A stretch of DNA of 64,000 nucleotides from Halalkalicoccus sp. CG83 (GCF_037081715.1 NZ_JAZDDH010000002.1:1-64000), one strand, 5' to 3'. Counted from the stretch's first letter, positions 41,302 through 50,586 are shown. The notes: generated from the sequence alone by a model not told the origin. Numbers and translations: made by a program.

Positions 41302-41904
41302 ATGGAACGCGTTCCGTGCGACGAGGTCGTCCGCGCGTGGCTCGCCCGGGAGCGAGACGACCTCGAGGACTCGATCGAGGCGCTCTCCCCCGAGGCAGCC
41401 CTCGACGCGCTGCTCAGCGAGAACCCCGGCGCGGCGGCGTTCCTCTGGCGCGACGCCCCCGTGACCTGCTACCGGCTCTCCCTCTCTCGCGAGGAGTTCG
41501 ACCGACTCCACGTCGTCCCCGGGCCCGAGGGGATGCTCTGGCGGGCGCTCTCGCCAGACGGCACCGTTCGGGGTGCCGCGGCGCGGATCGACCACGGCGA
41601 TCCCGAGCGGCTGACCCGCGAGACCGGCGTCGACGTGCTCGCCATCGAGTCGCTCGCGACGTCGATATCCTCATCCTCGGTAGAGGAGCCGTTGGTCCTC
41701 TCGACGCGCCGGGGCGCGGTGCCGTGGCGCGTCGCCGACGGCAACCACCGCGCGACGGCGATGGCGCTGTCGGTGCGGCGCGGCGGCGAGTACGTCCCGT
41801 GGCCGGCGTATCTCTGCGTGGGGGCGAACCCGGTGCTCGAACCGCTCTCCCAGCGCGTTCGCGGCCTCTTCGGACGGCTTCGTCGGGATTCCAAAACGCA
41901 ATAA
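41302..41904 (+). CDS. haloarchaeal protein with a ParB-like DGNHR motif
   Basis: A 200-residue soluble protein. Residues 1-90 are helical with charged patches; at about residue 150 the block VADGNHRATAMALSVRRGG resembles the DGxHR nucleotide-binding motif of ParB/Srx-type proteins. This might mean CTP or ATP use; it is a weak resemblance. The ATG at 41302 is preceded by no clear SD. It ends 26 bases before the GTG of arfA, so co-transcription is likely. Confidence 0.55.
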   Translation: MERVPCDEVVRAWLARERDDLEDSIEALSPEAALDALLSENPGAAAFLWRDAPVTCYRLSLSREEFDRLHVVPGPEGMLWRALSPDGTVRGAAARIDHGDPERLTRETGVDVLAIESLATSISSSSVEEPLVLSTRRGAVPWRVADGNHRATAMALSVRRGGEYVPWPAYLCVGANPVLEPLSQRVRGLFGRLRRDSKTQ

Positions 41905-41906
41905 AG
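41899..41906 (+). promoter_or_regulatory. TATA box of arfA
   Basis: CAATAAAG, overlapping the stop of the preceding gene and about 28 bases before the GTG at 41931; a leaderless start is expected. Confidence 0.45.
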
Positions 41907-41930
41907 CCATGGTCCCCACACTACCCTATA

Positions 41931-42698
41931 GTGACGACACAGATCTCGCTGGTCCAGATCGACAACTACGGGCCGTGGACGGTAACGCCCGAACCCCGCC
42001 GCGAGGTCGACCTCCAGACGCTCCAGTCGCGCCTATACGCCGACCTCTGCCAGGCGATCGGCCGGGAGGGTGGCTACGTCTTCTTCACCCGTTTCGACAA
42101 CATGATCGCCGTCACCAACGGGCTCGACCTCGAGGACCACGCGCTGATTCAGGAGTCGATCGGCAACCGGTATCCCGTCTCGATCAGCATGGGCGTCGGC
42201 GTCGCGGAGACCCCCCGGAAGGCGCTGGCGGACGCCACCGAGGTGCTCCAGACCGCCGGTAGCGCCCAGGACGGCGAGCGTCGCGAGATCCTCGGCGGGG
42301 AGCCGCTCGAGGTCGACCGCACCGCGGAGGACGTCCGGATCGCCCACTTCGACGTGGTCGACGTCACCGGCACCTACACCGACCGGGTCGACGCCTTCGA
42401 GACGTTCATCACGATCGAGCAGGGCTACGCCGCGCTGATGCGCCACATGCACCGCGAGCACGACTCGCTCTCCTTCTTCGTCGGCGGCGACAACATCATC
42501 GCGGTCTGTCCCGAACTCGCGTCCGAGCGCTACGAGAGGGCGATCGAGCACGTCGCCCGGGAGGCAGGGGTCGATCTCCAGGTCGGCGTCGGACGCGGCA
42601 CGACCGCCCACGGTGCCGGTATGGCCGCGAAACACGCGCTCGAGGCGTGTCGCCACAACGGCACCCGCGTCGAGCGAACGATCCCGGCCGACGACTGA
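41931..42698 (+). CDS. arfA: GTP cyclohydrolase III (IIa)
   Basis: A 255-residue enzyme that opens GTP to a formylaminopyrimidine, the first step of archaeal riboflavin and F420 biosynthesis. It begins TTQISLVQIDNYGPWTVTPE (after a GTG start) and has GGYVFFTRFDNMIAV, then SFFVGGDNIIAVCPE, the diagnostic ArfA/GGDEF-like fold repeats with metal-binding Asp. The GTG at 41931 gives the standard N-terminus; TATA 28 bases upstream supports it. pdxT follows on the other strand. Confidence 0.93.
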   Translation: MTTQISLVQIDNYGPWTVTPEPRREVDLQTLQSRLYADLCQAIGREGGYVFFTRFDNMIAVTNGLDLEDHALIQESIGNRYPVSISMGVGVAETPRKALADATEVLQTAGSAQDGERREILGGEPLEVDRTAEDVRIAHFDVVDVTGTYTDRVDAFETFITIEQGYAALMRHMHREHDSLSFFVGGDNIIAVCPELASERYERAIEHVAREAGVDLQVGVGRGTTAHGAGMAAKHALEACRHNGTRVERTIPADD

Positions 42699-42721
42699 CC
42701 GGCGCGACGGCGCTCACGCCT

Positions 42722-43306
42722 TTACTGCTCGAAGAACGCCAGGTCGTGGATCCCCGACGACCCGGCGAGTTCCGGGTGGAACGCCGTGCCGACGACGGGG
42801 CCGTCCCGGACGGCGACGATCCGTCCGTCGTGTTCGGCGAGCACCTCGACGCCCTCGCCGACCTCGGTGACCTGTGGCGCGCGAATGAACGCTGCCGGGA
42901 ACGGCTCGTCGCAGCCCTCGACGTCGAGCGACGTCTCGAAGCTGTCGCGCTGGCGGCCGAAGGCGTTGCGATCGACGGCCGCGTCGATCAGTCCCAGACA
43001 CTCGACGCGCTCGTCGCCCGCGTCCCGTGCGGCGACGATCAGCCCAGCACACGTCGCGAGAAGCGGCTTTCCGGCCGCCACGTGCTCCTCGATCTCGGGG
43101 GCGATCCCCCCGCGGTGGACGAGCCGGGAGATGGTCGTGGACTCGCCTCCTGGCATCGCCAGCAGGTCACAGTCGGGGACCACCCCCGACTCCCGGACCT
43201 CCCGCACCTCGACCCGCTCGCCGTGGCGGGCGGCGGCGCGCTCGATCGCGTCGGCGTGCTCGCTGACGTTGCCCTGGACGGCGACGACGCCCGCGATCAG
43301 GCCCAT
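42722..43306 (-). CDS. pdxT: pyridoxal 5'-phosphate synthase glutaminase subunit PdxT
   Basis: A 194-residue type I glutamine amidotransferase. It opens GLIAGVVAVQGNVSEH, has the Cys nucleophile in LLATCAGLIV (about residue 86) and a C-terminal HPE (FHPELAG) with the catalytic His-Glu. It feeds ammonia to PdxS to make PLP from ribose 5-phosphate and glyceraldehyde 3-phosphate. It lies 25 bases from the pdxS stop, same strand, downstream of it, so pdxS-pdxT form one transcript. Confidence 0.93.
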   Translation of the reverse strand: MGLIAGVVAVQGNVSEHADAIERAAARHGERVEVREVRESGVVPDCDLLAMPGGESTTISRLVHRGGIAPEIEEHVAAGKPLLATCAGLIVAARDAGDERVECLGLIDAAVDRNAFGRQRDSFETSLDVEGCDEPFPAAFIRAPQVTEVGEGVEVLAEHDGRIVAVRDGPVVGTAFHPELAGSSGIHDLAFFEQ

Positions 43307-43331
43307 CGTTCGGCTTCGATCACGGCTACGG

Positions 43332-44240
43332 TCACACGCCGCGTCCCTGGAGGCGCTCCTCCTCGGGGAGGTTCGCGTTGGCCTCGCCCTTCATCCCCCC
43401 GCCGATCCCCTCGGTGATGCCGGCGAGCGTCTCGGGGTCGTCCCAGGCGTTGACCGCCTCGACGATCGCCTCGCCCATCGCCTCGGGGTTCTCGGCGCCG
43501 AAGATGCCGCTACCGACGAAGATGCCGTCACAGCCGTGGTGCATCATCAGCGCGGCGTCAGCGGGCGTGGCGATCCCGCCGGCCGCGAAGTTCACGACCG
43601 GGAGGCGTCCGCTCTCGGCGGTCTCCTCGACGAGGGCCGCCGGCGCCTCGTGTTCGCGGGCCCACGCGGTCCGTTCCTCGCTGGACATCCCCTGGAGCTT
43701 TCGGATCGTCGCCTTGATGTTCCGCTGGTGGTGGACGGCCTGGTTCACGTCGCCGGTGCCCGCCTCGCCCTTCGTGCGGATCATGGCGGCGCCCTCGTCG
43801 ATGCGTCGAAGCGCCTCGCCGAGGTTCCGCGCGCCACAGACGAACGGCGCGGTGAACTCGCGCTTCTCGATGTGGTAACTGTCGTCAGCGGGCGTGAGCA
43901 CCTCGCTCTCGTCGATCATGTCGACGCCGATCGTCTCGAGGATCTCCGCCTCCTTCGTGTGACCGATCCTCGATTTGCCCATCACGGGGATGGAGACCTC
44001 CTCGATGATCTCCCGGACGTCGCCGGGGTCGGCCATCCGGGCGACGCCGCCGCGCTTTCGGATGTCCGCCGGGACGGCCTCGAGCGCCATCACCGCGACG
44101 GCGCCGGCGTCCTCGGCGATCCGGGCCTGCTTCCGGTCGACGACGTCCATGACGACGCCGCCCTTCTGCATCCGGGCGAACCCGCGCTTGACGAGGTCGG
44201 TCCCGTGACGGAGCTCCTCGAGATCGGTCGGTTGTGACAT
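43332..44240 (-). CDS. pdxS: pyridoxal 5'-phosphate synthase subunit PdxS
   Basis: A 302-residue TIM-barrel enzyme that assembles PLP. Landmarks are [16 protein letters not shown] at the N-terminus, [19 protein letters not shown] with a catalytic Lys, and [17 protein letters not shown]. The ATG at 44240 ([13 protein letters not shown]) is normal for archaeal PdxS; the frame continues to 45497 upstream, but that part is the shadow of the sorbosone dehydrogenase gene. It partners with the downstream pdxT. Confidence 0.95.
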   Translation of the reverse strand: MSQPTDLEELRHGTDLVKRGFARMQKGGVVMDVVDRKQARIAEDAGAVAVMALEAVPADIRKRGGVARMADPGDVREIIEEVSIPVMGKSRIGHTKEAEILETIGVDMIDESEVLTPADDSYHIEKREFTAPFVCGARNLGEALRRIDEGAAMIRTKGEAGTGDVNQAVHHQRNIKATIRKLQGMSSEERTAWAREHEAPAALVEETAESGRLPVVNFAAGGIATPADAALMMHHGCDGIFVGSGIFGAENPEAMGEAIVEAVNAWDDPETLAGITEGIGGGMKGEANANLPEEERLQGRGV

Positions 44241-44363
44241 ACCGGATCTTGGACTCCGTGGACTAATGTACGTCGATGCCGGAGGCGAGCGGTTCCTCTC
44301 CTTCGGCCTCGCCGATCGACGGCACGTGCAGGTATTTCCGTCCCGGATTCGTAGGGCCGCTCC

Positions 44364-45692
44364 ATGGTTCCCCGCACCGGCCGCCGCCGGTTCCTGGCGG
44401 CGGTCGCCGCCGGTACGACGACCGGCCTCGCCGGCTGTTCGATGGACGGCTCCGACGACGCCGAGGCCGACTCGGCCGATTCCGACAGGGTGCAGCCGGC
44501 GACGCTCACCGGCCTGCCGGACGCGATCGCCCTCGAACTCGTGACGGACGAACTGGTGACGCCGACCGCCGTCGCATTCGTGCCCGACGCCGATCGGCGG
44601 TACGTCGCGGAACGGGAGGGGGTAGTCCACGTCCACGAGGACGACCGCCTCGACGAGCCGCTGCTCGATCTGACCGGCTCGATCGAGTCCGGCGGCGAGC
44701 AGGGACTGCTCGGCCTCGAACTCCACCCCGAGTTCGCCGAGAACCGACGGCTGTTCGTCCGCTACAGCTCGCCGTCCCGGCCGGGGACGCCCGACGGTTA
44801 CAGCCACACGTTCGTCCTCGCGGAGTTCGAGGTGAGCGAGGACGGCAGGGAAATCGTGGCCGACGCCGAGCGCGCGGTCCTCGAGATCCCCAAGCCCAAC
44901 GAGATCCACAACGCCGGCGACATCGCGTTCGGGCCGGACGGCTACCTCTACGTCCCGGTCGGCGACAGCGCCGCGTCCCCCGACCTCGAATGGCAGGGGC
45001 CCGGCACCGGCGGTTACGGCCAGGACGTCGTCGAGAACCTCCTGGGAAGCGTCCTCCGCATCGACGTCGACGACCGGGCGGACGGCGAGGGGTACTCGGT
45101 GCCGGACGACAACCCCCTGGTCGGTGAGGACGGTCTCGACGAGTACTACGCGTGGGGCTTTCGGAACCCCTGGCGGATGTCGTTCGACGGCGACGACCTC
45201 TTCGTCGCCGACGTCGGGAAGGACGAGTGGGAGGAGGTGAACCTCGTCGAGCGCGGCGGCAACTACGGCTGGAACGTCAAGGAGGGAACCGGCTGTTTCA
45301 ACGCCGAGAACTGTCCGAACGAGACGCCCGAGGACGTCCGCGGCGGCGAGCCGTTGCTCGATCCGATCGTCGAGTACCCACACCCCGGCGGCGAGGAGGA
45401 GCCGGCGGTCGGCGGCGTCTCGGTGATCGGGGGGCACGTCTACCGCGGCTCGGCGCTCTCGGAACTGGAGGACACATACGTCTTCGGCGATCTCCACGCG
45501 GACGGCCGGCTGTTCGCCGCCCGACCCGCCGAGGACGGCGGGCTGTGGTCGATCGGCACCGTCGAGATCGCTGCGGGCGCGGAGGGCCTCGAACGGCTCT
45601 TCGCGTTCGGCCGCGACCCCGTCGGGGAGCTCTACGTGCTCGGGAGCGGCGCCGACGCGAGCGGTCTCTTTCGGATCGTTCCGGCCTCGTGA
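44364..45692 (+). CDS. Tat-exported lipoprotein, PQQ-type sorbosone/glucose dehydrogenase
   Basis: A 442-residue secreted beta-propeller of the soluble glucose/sorbosone dehydrogenase family. The signal is [12 protein letters not shown] with lipobox LAGC (Cys25). Family blocks are [34 protein letters not shown] with the catalytic His of IHNAG, and [12 protein letters not shown]. It likely oxidises an aldose outside the cell using PQQ; no pqq genes are visible here. It is divergent from pdxS. Confidence 0.88.
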   Translation: MVPRTGRRRFLAAVAAGTTTGLAGCSMDGSDDAEADSADSDRVQPATLTGLPDAIALELVTDELVTPTAVAFVPDADRRYVAEREGVVHVHEDDRLDEPLLDLTGSIESGGEQGLLGLELHPEFAENRRLFVRYSSPSRPGTPDGYSHTFVLAEFEVSEDGREIVADAERAVLEIPKPNEIHNAGDIAFGPDGYLYVPVGDSAASPDLEWQGPGTGGYGQDVVENLLGSVLRIDVDDRADGEGYSVPDDNPLVGEDGLDEYYAWGFRNPWRMSFDGDDLFVADVGKDEWEEVNLVERGGNYGWNVKEGTGCFNAENCPNETPEDVRGGEPLLDPIVEYPHPGGEEEPAVGGVSVIGGHVYRGSALSELEDTYVFGDLHADGRLFAARPAEDGGLWSIGTVEIAAGAEGLERLFAFGRDPVGELYVLGSGADASGLFRIVPAS

Positions 45693-45759
45693 GGTCCGAC
45701 CCGGTCGTGGTAGCTCGACCGGGCCGAACTATTTGGGCTCGCGGCCGTATCCTCCCTCC

Positions 45760-46143
45760 ATGTACCGCGTCTCCGTCTCGACCGACTTCGTCGCACAGCA
45801 CTTCCTCACCGTCCCCGACCCCGGCCCCGAGGGCGAGCCCCACTCGCACCGCTACGAACTGGAGGTTCGCTGTCGGGGTCCCGAACTGAACGAGTACGGC
45901 TACCTGCTCGACATCGACGAGCTAATCGCGGCGGTCGACGCCGTCGAGGAGCGCTACCGGGACGAGCTACTCAACGACCGCGAGGCCTTCGACGGGTTGA
46001 ACCCCAGCGTCGAGCACTTCGCGCGGATCGTCGCCGACCGCCTTGCCGGGAGCCTCGACGCCCCGGAGGTCGAGACGCTGACGGTCAGGCTCCACGAGGA
46101 CGAGATCGCCTGGGCGAGCTACGAGCGGGCGTTGACGGCCTGA
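45760..46143 (+). CDS. 6-pyruvoyl-tetrahydropterin synthase-like protein without the catalytic Cys
   Basis: A 127-residue PTPS-fold protein. Zinc ligands are His14 (AQHF) and His28/His30 (PHSH), but the Cys of the C-x3-HGH motif is replaced by Glu24, so this is not QueD; it may be a PTPS-like lyase of another pterin step. The ATG at 45760 has a TATA-like AACTATTT about 30 bases upstream. It overlaps by one base the glycosyltransferase gene, so the two are coupled. Confidence 0.8.
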   Translation: MYRVSVSTDFVAQHFLTVPDPGPEGEPHSHRYELEVRCRGPELNEYGYLLDIDELIAAVDAVEERYRDELLNDREAFDGLNPSVEHFARIVADRLAGSLDAPEVETLTVRLHEDEIAWASYERALTA

Positions 46144-47198
46144 TGTACGTCGGCCTCGTCGTCTATGGCGACCTCGAACCGCGGTCGGGGGGCTACCGCT
46201 ACGATCGCGAACTCGTCGAGGGGCTCCGCGCCTGCGGCGACCGCGTCGACGTGATCTCGCTGCCGGAGACGGGCTACCTCCGCAGTCTGGGTCACGGCCT
46301 CTCGTCGCGACTCTCCCGAGCGTTCGACCGGCCGTTCGACGTCCTCCTGCAGGACGAGCTCTGTCATCCCTCGCTGTTCCGGGCGAACCGCACGGATCGT
46401 GGCTACCCGATCGTCTCGATCGTCCACCACCTCCGATCGAGCGAGGACCGCTCCCGGGTCGATCGATGGCTCGCCACGGGCCTCGAACGCCGATACCTTC
46501 GGAGTGTCGACGCCGTGGTCTGTCCCAGCCGGGCGACCCAGCTGTCGGTCTCGCGGCTCGCGTCGGTTCCCGGAATCGTCGCCTGGCCCGGGCGGGGACG
46601 CTTCGCCCCGCGGATCTCGGCGACGGCGATCCGCGAACACGCCCACGAGGGGCCTCTCGAACTGCTGTTCGTCGGCAACCTCGTCCCGCGCAAGGGGCTC
46701 GACGACCTGGTTCGCGGGCTCGCGCGGGTCGACGGCGACTGGCGGCTGACCGTCGTCGGGAGCGAGGGCAACGCGGGTCACGTCGCTCGGGTCCGGACGC
46801 TGATCGACGACCTCGATCTCGCCGATCGGGTCCGGTTCACGGGCTGGCTCGACGACGACGCGCTCGCCGAACGGTTCGAACGCGCCCACCTGCTCGCGGT
46901 CCCCTCGAGCCACGAGGGGTTCGGCATCGCTTATCTCGAGGGGATGGGGTTCGGTCTGCCGCCGATCGCGAGCGCCGACGGCGGCGCCGCCGATCTCGTG
47001 GACGACGGTCGGACCGGGTTCCTCGTCGCGCCGAACGACCCGGCGGCGATCGGCCGCGCCGTCGGTTCCGTGATCGACGACCGCGCTTTCCTCGCCGACC
47101 TGGGGATCGCCGCGCGCGAACGCTACGAGCGCCACCCGACTCGCGAGGAGACCGCGGGTCGGATCCGCGCGTTTCTGGAGACCCGGATCGGCGGGTAG
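46143..47198 (+). CDS. glycosyltransferase family 4 protein
   Basis: A 351-residue GT-B glycosyltransferase. The N-terminal half opens YVGLVVYGDLEPRSGGYRYD; the C-terminal donor-binding half has ELLFVGNLVPRKGLDDLVRG, DRVRFTGWLDDD, and SHEGFGIAYLEGMGFGLPPI, the GT4 E-x7-E signature. It uses a nucleotide sugar; acceptor unknown. Overlap with the PTPS-like gene suggests a glycosylated pterin or linked modification (inference). Convergent with queC. Confidence 0.87.
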   Translation: MYVGLVVYGDLEPRSGGYRYDRELVEGLRACGDRVDVISLPETGYLRSLGHGLSSRLSRAFDRPFDVLLQDELCHPSLFRANRTDRGYPIVSIVHHLRSSEDRSRVDRWLATGLERRYLRSVDAVVCPSRATQLSVSRLASVPGIVAWPGRGRFAPRISATAIREHAHEGPLELLFVGNLVPRKGLDDLVRGLARVDGDWRLTVVGSEGNAGHVARVRTLIDDLDLADRVRFTGWLDDDALAERFERAHLLAVPSSHEGFGIAYLEGMGFGLPPIASADGGAADLVDDGRTGFLVAPNDPAAIGRAVGSVIDDRAFLADLGIAARERYERHPTREETAGRIRAFLETRIGG

Positions 47199-47199
47199 C

Positions 47200-47868
47200 T
47201 CAGTCCGTCGCGTACGCGATTGGGTCCTCGCTGCCGGCGCGCTCGAACGCCTCTCGCCTGTAGGAACAGGAGTCACAGGTCCCGCAGGCCGGCTCCTCCG
47301 CGCGATAACAGCTCCACGTGTGCTCGTAGGGGACGCCGAGATCGAGGCCGCGTTCGGCGATCTCGGTCTTCGAACGTTCGACGTACGGCGCCTCGATCGA
47401 GATCGCCGTACCTGGCTTCGTCCCCGTATCGACGACGCCCTGGAACGCCTCGAAGAAGGCGGGCCGGCAGTCGGGGTAGCCCGCGAAGTCCTCGCTGTGG
47501 GCGCCGATGAAGACGGCCTCCGCGCCGCGGGCCTCGGCGTAGGAGACCGCCATCGACAGCAGGTTCGCGTTCCGGAAGGGGACGTACGTGTCGGGGATCT
47601 CATCATCGTCGCTCGCGTCGCCCACCGCCATCGACTCGTCGGTGAGGCTCGAGCCGCCGATGGCACTGAGATGATCGGTCTCGATGTGGAGGAAGTCGCT
47701 CGCGTCGAGTTCCTCGGCGATCCGGTACGCGCAGTCGTACTCCTTCCCCTCGGTTCGCTGGCCGTAGGAGGTGTGGAGCGCGCTGATCTCGTAGCCCTCG
47801 TTTCGAGCCTCGTAGGCGGCGGTCGCGCTGTCCATGCCCCCCGAGAGGAGGACGACGGCTTCCGTCAT
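47200..47868 (-). CDS. queC: 7-cyano-7-deazaguanine synthase QueC
   Basis: A 222-residue ATP-dependent enzyme that converts 7-carboxy-7-deazaguanine to preQ0, needed for archaeosine in tRNA. It has the pyrophosphatase loop VVLLSGGMDSATAAYEA at residues 5-21 and the zinc Cys cluster CYRAEEPACGTCDSC near the C-terminus. The ATG at 47868 gives MTEAVVLLSGG. queE lies 1.9 kb downstream in window order (49804-50586), with the DUF389 gene between them. Confidence 0.94.
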   Translation of the reverse strand: MTEAVVLLSGGMDSATAAYEARNEGYEISALHTSYGQRTEGKEYDCAYRIAEELDASDFLHIETDHLSAIGGSSLTDESMAVGDASDDDEIPDTYVPFRNANLLSMAVSYAEARGAEAVFIGAHSEDFAGYPDCRPAFFEAFQGVVDTGTKPGTAISIEAPYVERSKTEIAERGLDLGVPYEHTWSCYRAEEPACGTCDSCSYRREAFERAGSEDPIAYATD

Positions 47869-48006
47869 GGGCGAGCGGATGCGCCGAGCGTGAATAGACC
47901 CCTCGGAACTCACGGGGATCAGTGAGGGGGCGTCTCTCCTCGTAGTCGGACGATCGAAACCGGACTGGAACGATCGAGCATCCCGAAAACTACCACGAGC
48001 CGGCCG

Positions 48007-49347
48007 TCACTGCGACTCCCTCAGGACGTAGCGGACGTATATCTCGGCTTGACTCGAGTCGAGAATCGGTCCGATACCCGGAACGTGGAACGAGGACCGA
48101 ATCCGCGTGTCGGTCCGCTGCTGGATGCTATCGGCGAGGGACAGTGGTTCCTGTCCAGGCGGAACGCTGACGGTGACTATGACGCGTTGGGGCTGCTGGA
48201 ACGGGACCGGATCTTCATACTGCACTTCGGTGTCGATCAGTTCGACGTCCGCGCCCGTCTCGGCGTCGACGGCGGCCGAGACGTCGCTTCGGAGCTCCTG
48301 CTCGAACTGCGAGGTTCGATAGGCGTCGTAGGAGACCAGCCCGAGAAACCCCGAGAGGACGAGCGTGAGTGCGATGAACACGAGGATCCGCCGTCGCGTT
48401 TCCCTCGACGCCCGGTTCTCTTTCGACCAGGTCGTCGGACGATATCCCTTGTACCAGAACACGCCGAGGCCGGCGATGTTGATCGCACAGACGTTGACGA
48501 GTACGGACACGCTCGCGCTCAACGCCACGACCGGCATGCCGTATGCGATACCGATGCCGACGACGCCGAGCGGCGGGACGAGCGCTGCGGCGACCATCAC
48601 GCCTACGAGAACCTCCGACGAACCGGCCGTCAGACTCCACGCGCCGGCGACACCCGCACCGATCGCGATCACGAGCGTGAGGAGGTCAGGTGAGACACGG
48701 CTGTTGATCTCCGAGATCGCGAGAACGTCGGTGCCCGGCGGCACGAGGTTCGTCGCTTGAACGAACAGCGTGAACAGCGTCGCGGCGGCGACGGCGGCGA
48801 CGAGCCCGATCGCCTGCTGTTTGACCCCTTCGCGAAAGAGGTTCTCGTTGTCGAGCACCGTTCCGACGCCCGTACCGATCGCCGGGCCCAACAGCGGGGC
48901 GATCACCATCGATCCGACCACGACGGCCGCGGAATCGAGCAGTAGTCCGGTGGTGGCGACGATCGAACTGATGGTCGTCAGGAGGAGGAACGTTCGATGC
49001 GCGGGCGACATGTCCTCGGCCCGTTCGAAGAGTTCCTCGCGGGCGATGCGGGTCGTATCCCTCGGATCGCCGCCCTTCTCGTAACGGGATTCGAGTTCCT
49101 CGAACTGCCGGGAGACGACGGTTTCGGCCGCCGTGACGATGACGTACGAGTCCTCCTCCGTCTGGACCTCCCTGAGCTGTGACAGAATCGGTTCGACGGC
49201 GGGGGTCGGAAGCGGAAAGGAGATCACCGAGTTCAGATCGCGATCGCTCGCCTCCTCCGTAAGGACGAAATCGATGTTCTCCTCGTCGAGAATGTCGACG
49301 ATGGCTCCTCGTTTCTCCTCCGAAACGAGGACCTGTACGAGTCGCAT
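48007..49347 (-). CDS. DUF389 / TIGR00341-type membrane protein
   Basis: A 446-residue protein. Residues 1-115 are a soluble N-terminal domain (RLVQVLVSEEKRGAIVDIL), followed by seven membrane helices (about 118-345, including VVVGSMVIAPLLGPAIGTGV, the DUF389 block), and a soluble C-terminal domain of about 95 residues. DUF389 proteins are uncharacterised; a transport role has been guessed. The small 55-residue gene just upstream ends 2 bases before its ATG. Confidence 0.85.
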   Translation of the reverse strand: MRLVQVLVSEEKRGAIVDILDEENIDFVLTEEASDRDLNSVISFPLPTPAVEPILSQLREVQTEEDSYVIVTAAETVVSRQFEELESRYEKGGDPRDTTRIAREELFERAEDMSPAHRTFLLLTTISSIVATTGLLLDSAAVVVGSMVIAPLLGPAIGTGVGTVLDNENLFREGVKQQAIGLVAAVAAATLFTLFVQATNLVPPGTDVLAISEINSRVSPDLLTLVIAIGAGVAGAWSLTAGSSEVLVGVMVAAALVPPLGVVGIGIAYGMPVVALSASVSVLVNVCAINIAGLGVFWYKGYRPTTWSKENRASRETRRRILVFIALTLVLSGFLGLVSYDAYRTSQFEQELRSDVSAAVDAETGADVELIDTEVQYEDPVPFQQPQRVIVTVSVPPGQEPLSLADSIQQRTDTRIRSSFHVPGIGPILDSSQAEIYVRYVLRESQ

Positions 49348-49349
49348 CG

Positions 49350-49517
49350 TCACTCGTCCGTGATACCGCCGGAGTCGGCGTTCGAACCGTCCGTTTCGGG
49401 ACCCGGTCCCGAGACCATCCGGCCGCCTACCTGCCCCATCCAGTCGGCGACGTTCTCGAACAGTCGGTGCGGTCGCCGTTGCCGCGTCAGCGTCGGTCCT
49501 CGGTCTGATCGTTCCAT
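49350..49517 (-). CDS. small basic/acidic protein coupled to the DUF389 gene
   Basis: A 55-residue reading frame (ATG at 49517, stop at 49352-49350) with MERSDRGPTLTRQRRPHRLF at the start and a central FENVADWMGQVGGRM helix. It has GGAG 5 bases before its ATG and a TATA-like CTATAACC about 30 bases further upstream. Its stop lies 2 bases before the DUF389 ATG, which suggests translational coupling and a real small gene, perhaps a membrane-surface partner. No family is known to me. Confidence 0.55.
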   Translation of the reverse strand: MERSDRGPTLTRQRRPHRLFENVADWMGQVGGRMVSGPGPETDGSNADSGGITDE

Positions 49518-49589
49518 CGTTACTCCGTATTCACACCTGCGTACAGGTTATAGATGTGTATTGCTTATGCAGGGATGATCCATATCCTA

Positions 49590-49800
49590 TCAAAAGATGA
49601 TTGATTCGGCGAGGCGGTCTTCGATCGAAGACGGCTCCGTTTCGGATGGAGTGACCGTAATCCAGTATGCGGGTTTCCCGTCCCTATCTTCAGAGATGAG
49701 ATCCCCGTGTTTACCGAGGACGGGCGGATAGAGCGAGTCAGCCGTGGAGCCGTGACTAACGAGCGAGGGTCGTACTTCGTCGGACCGTGCTTCTACTGCT
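49590..49800 (-). pseudogene. start-less open frame, possible remnant of a lost gene
   Basis: On the minus strand, the frame ending at the stop 49592-49590 reads ADSLYPPVLGKHGDLISED, then GKPAYWITVTPSETEPSSIED, in protein-like composition, for about 70 codons back into the queE end. There is no ATG or GTG. It resembles the end of a lost soluble protein, but no family is recognisable. The region 49518-49803 shows nothing else. Confidence 0.35.
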
Positions 49801-49803
49801 CTC

Positions 49804-50586
49804 TCAGGTTCCCGGCGCGTCGTTCCACAGGTCGACGTGCAGTCGCGGGGTGTAGCGAAAGCCGTACTCCATCGCGAGATCCGCGACCGTCCCCTGAGTC
49901 TCGTCGAGCCGGTCGCGCGTCGCGCCCTCGGGCATCAACAGGACGTCCTCGTCGGCCACCGGAACCCGTTCGCGAAGCCGGCCGAGCAGCTCCGTGATCT
50001 CCTCGACGTCCCCTCGATCGGTGACGACGAACTTCAGCTGGTGGTCGTAGCGTTCGATCAGCGTCGAGAGCGCCTCGAGGTCGAGTCGGCGCTCCTCGTG
50101 GCGTTCCGCCCACTCGCCCTCCCCCTTCGGGTCGCGTTCGGGCGTGGGAGTGCTGCTCTCGAGTTTGGGACTGACGCTCGCGAGGTCGATCGGGGTATCG
50201 GGGTCGGGGACGATCGTCCCGTTGGTCTCCACGGTGGTGTGATAGCCCGCCTCGGCGAGCCGTCCCAACAGTCCCTCGCTCGCGTCGTGGAGCAGCGGCT
50301 CGCCGCCCGTGAGGACGACGTGATTCGCGCCGTGCTCGTCGACCCGCTCGTGGACCGTGTCGAGGTCCATCCAGTCGCCCGAGGGCTCCCAGGAGGTGTG
50401 ATAGGAGTCGCAGAACCAACACCGGAGGTTACAGCCGCTGGTGCGGACGAACGTGCTCGGCATGCCGGCGAGCCGTCCCTCCCCCTGGAGCGAGTGAAAG
50501 AGCTCGTTGATCGGCAACGCCGGGGCCTCCGTCCGTGGTTCGGAACGGTCGGATCCGGCGGGGGTCTCCGAGCGAGGGTTCGTCAT
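49804..50586 (-). CDS. queE: 7-carboxy-7-deazaguanine synthase QueE
   Basis: A 260-residue radical-SAM enzyme that makes 7-carboxy-7-deazaguanine from 6-carboxytetrahydropterin on the path to preQ0/archaeosine. The Fe-S motif is CNLRCWFC (CxxxCxxC) in VRTSGCNLRCWFC, and the N-terminus has INELFHSLQGEGRLAGMPS, the QueE entry loop. The ATG at 50586 gives MTNPRSETP; the ATG ten codons upstream is possible. A QueD gene was not found in the window. Confidence 0.93.
   Translation of the reverse strand: MTNPRSETPAGSDRSEPRTEAPALPINELFHSLQGEGRLAGMPSTFVRTSGCNLRCWFCDSYHTSWEPSGDWMDLDTVHERVDEHGANHVVLTGGEPLLHDASEGLLGRLAEAGYHTTVETNGTIVPDPDTPIDLASVSPKLESSTPTPERDPKGEGEWAERHEERRLDLEALSTLIERYDHQLKFVVTDRGDVEEITELLGRLRERVPVADEDVLLMPEGATRDRLDETQGTVADLAMEYGFRYTPRLHVDLWNDAPGT

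Noticed and set aside
44241-45497. 420-codon extension upstream of PdxS in the same frame
   Set aside because: PdxS begins with its known N-terminus at 44240; the extension is antisense to the sorbosone dehydrogenase gene, whose signal peptide and motifs are intact.
45760-46143. Call as QueD, completing the preQ0 pathway with QueC and QueE
   Set aside because: The catalytic Cys in C-x3-HxH is replaced by Glu, and the sequence differs from haloarchaeal QueD. QueD is probably elsewhere.
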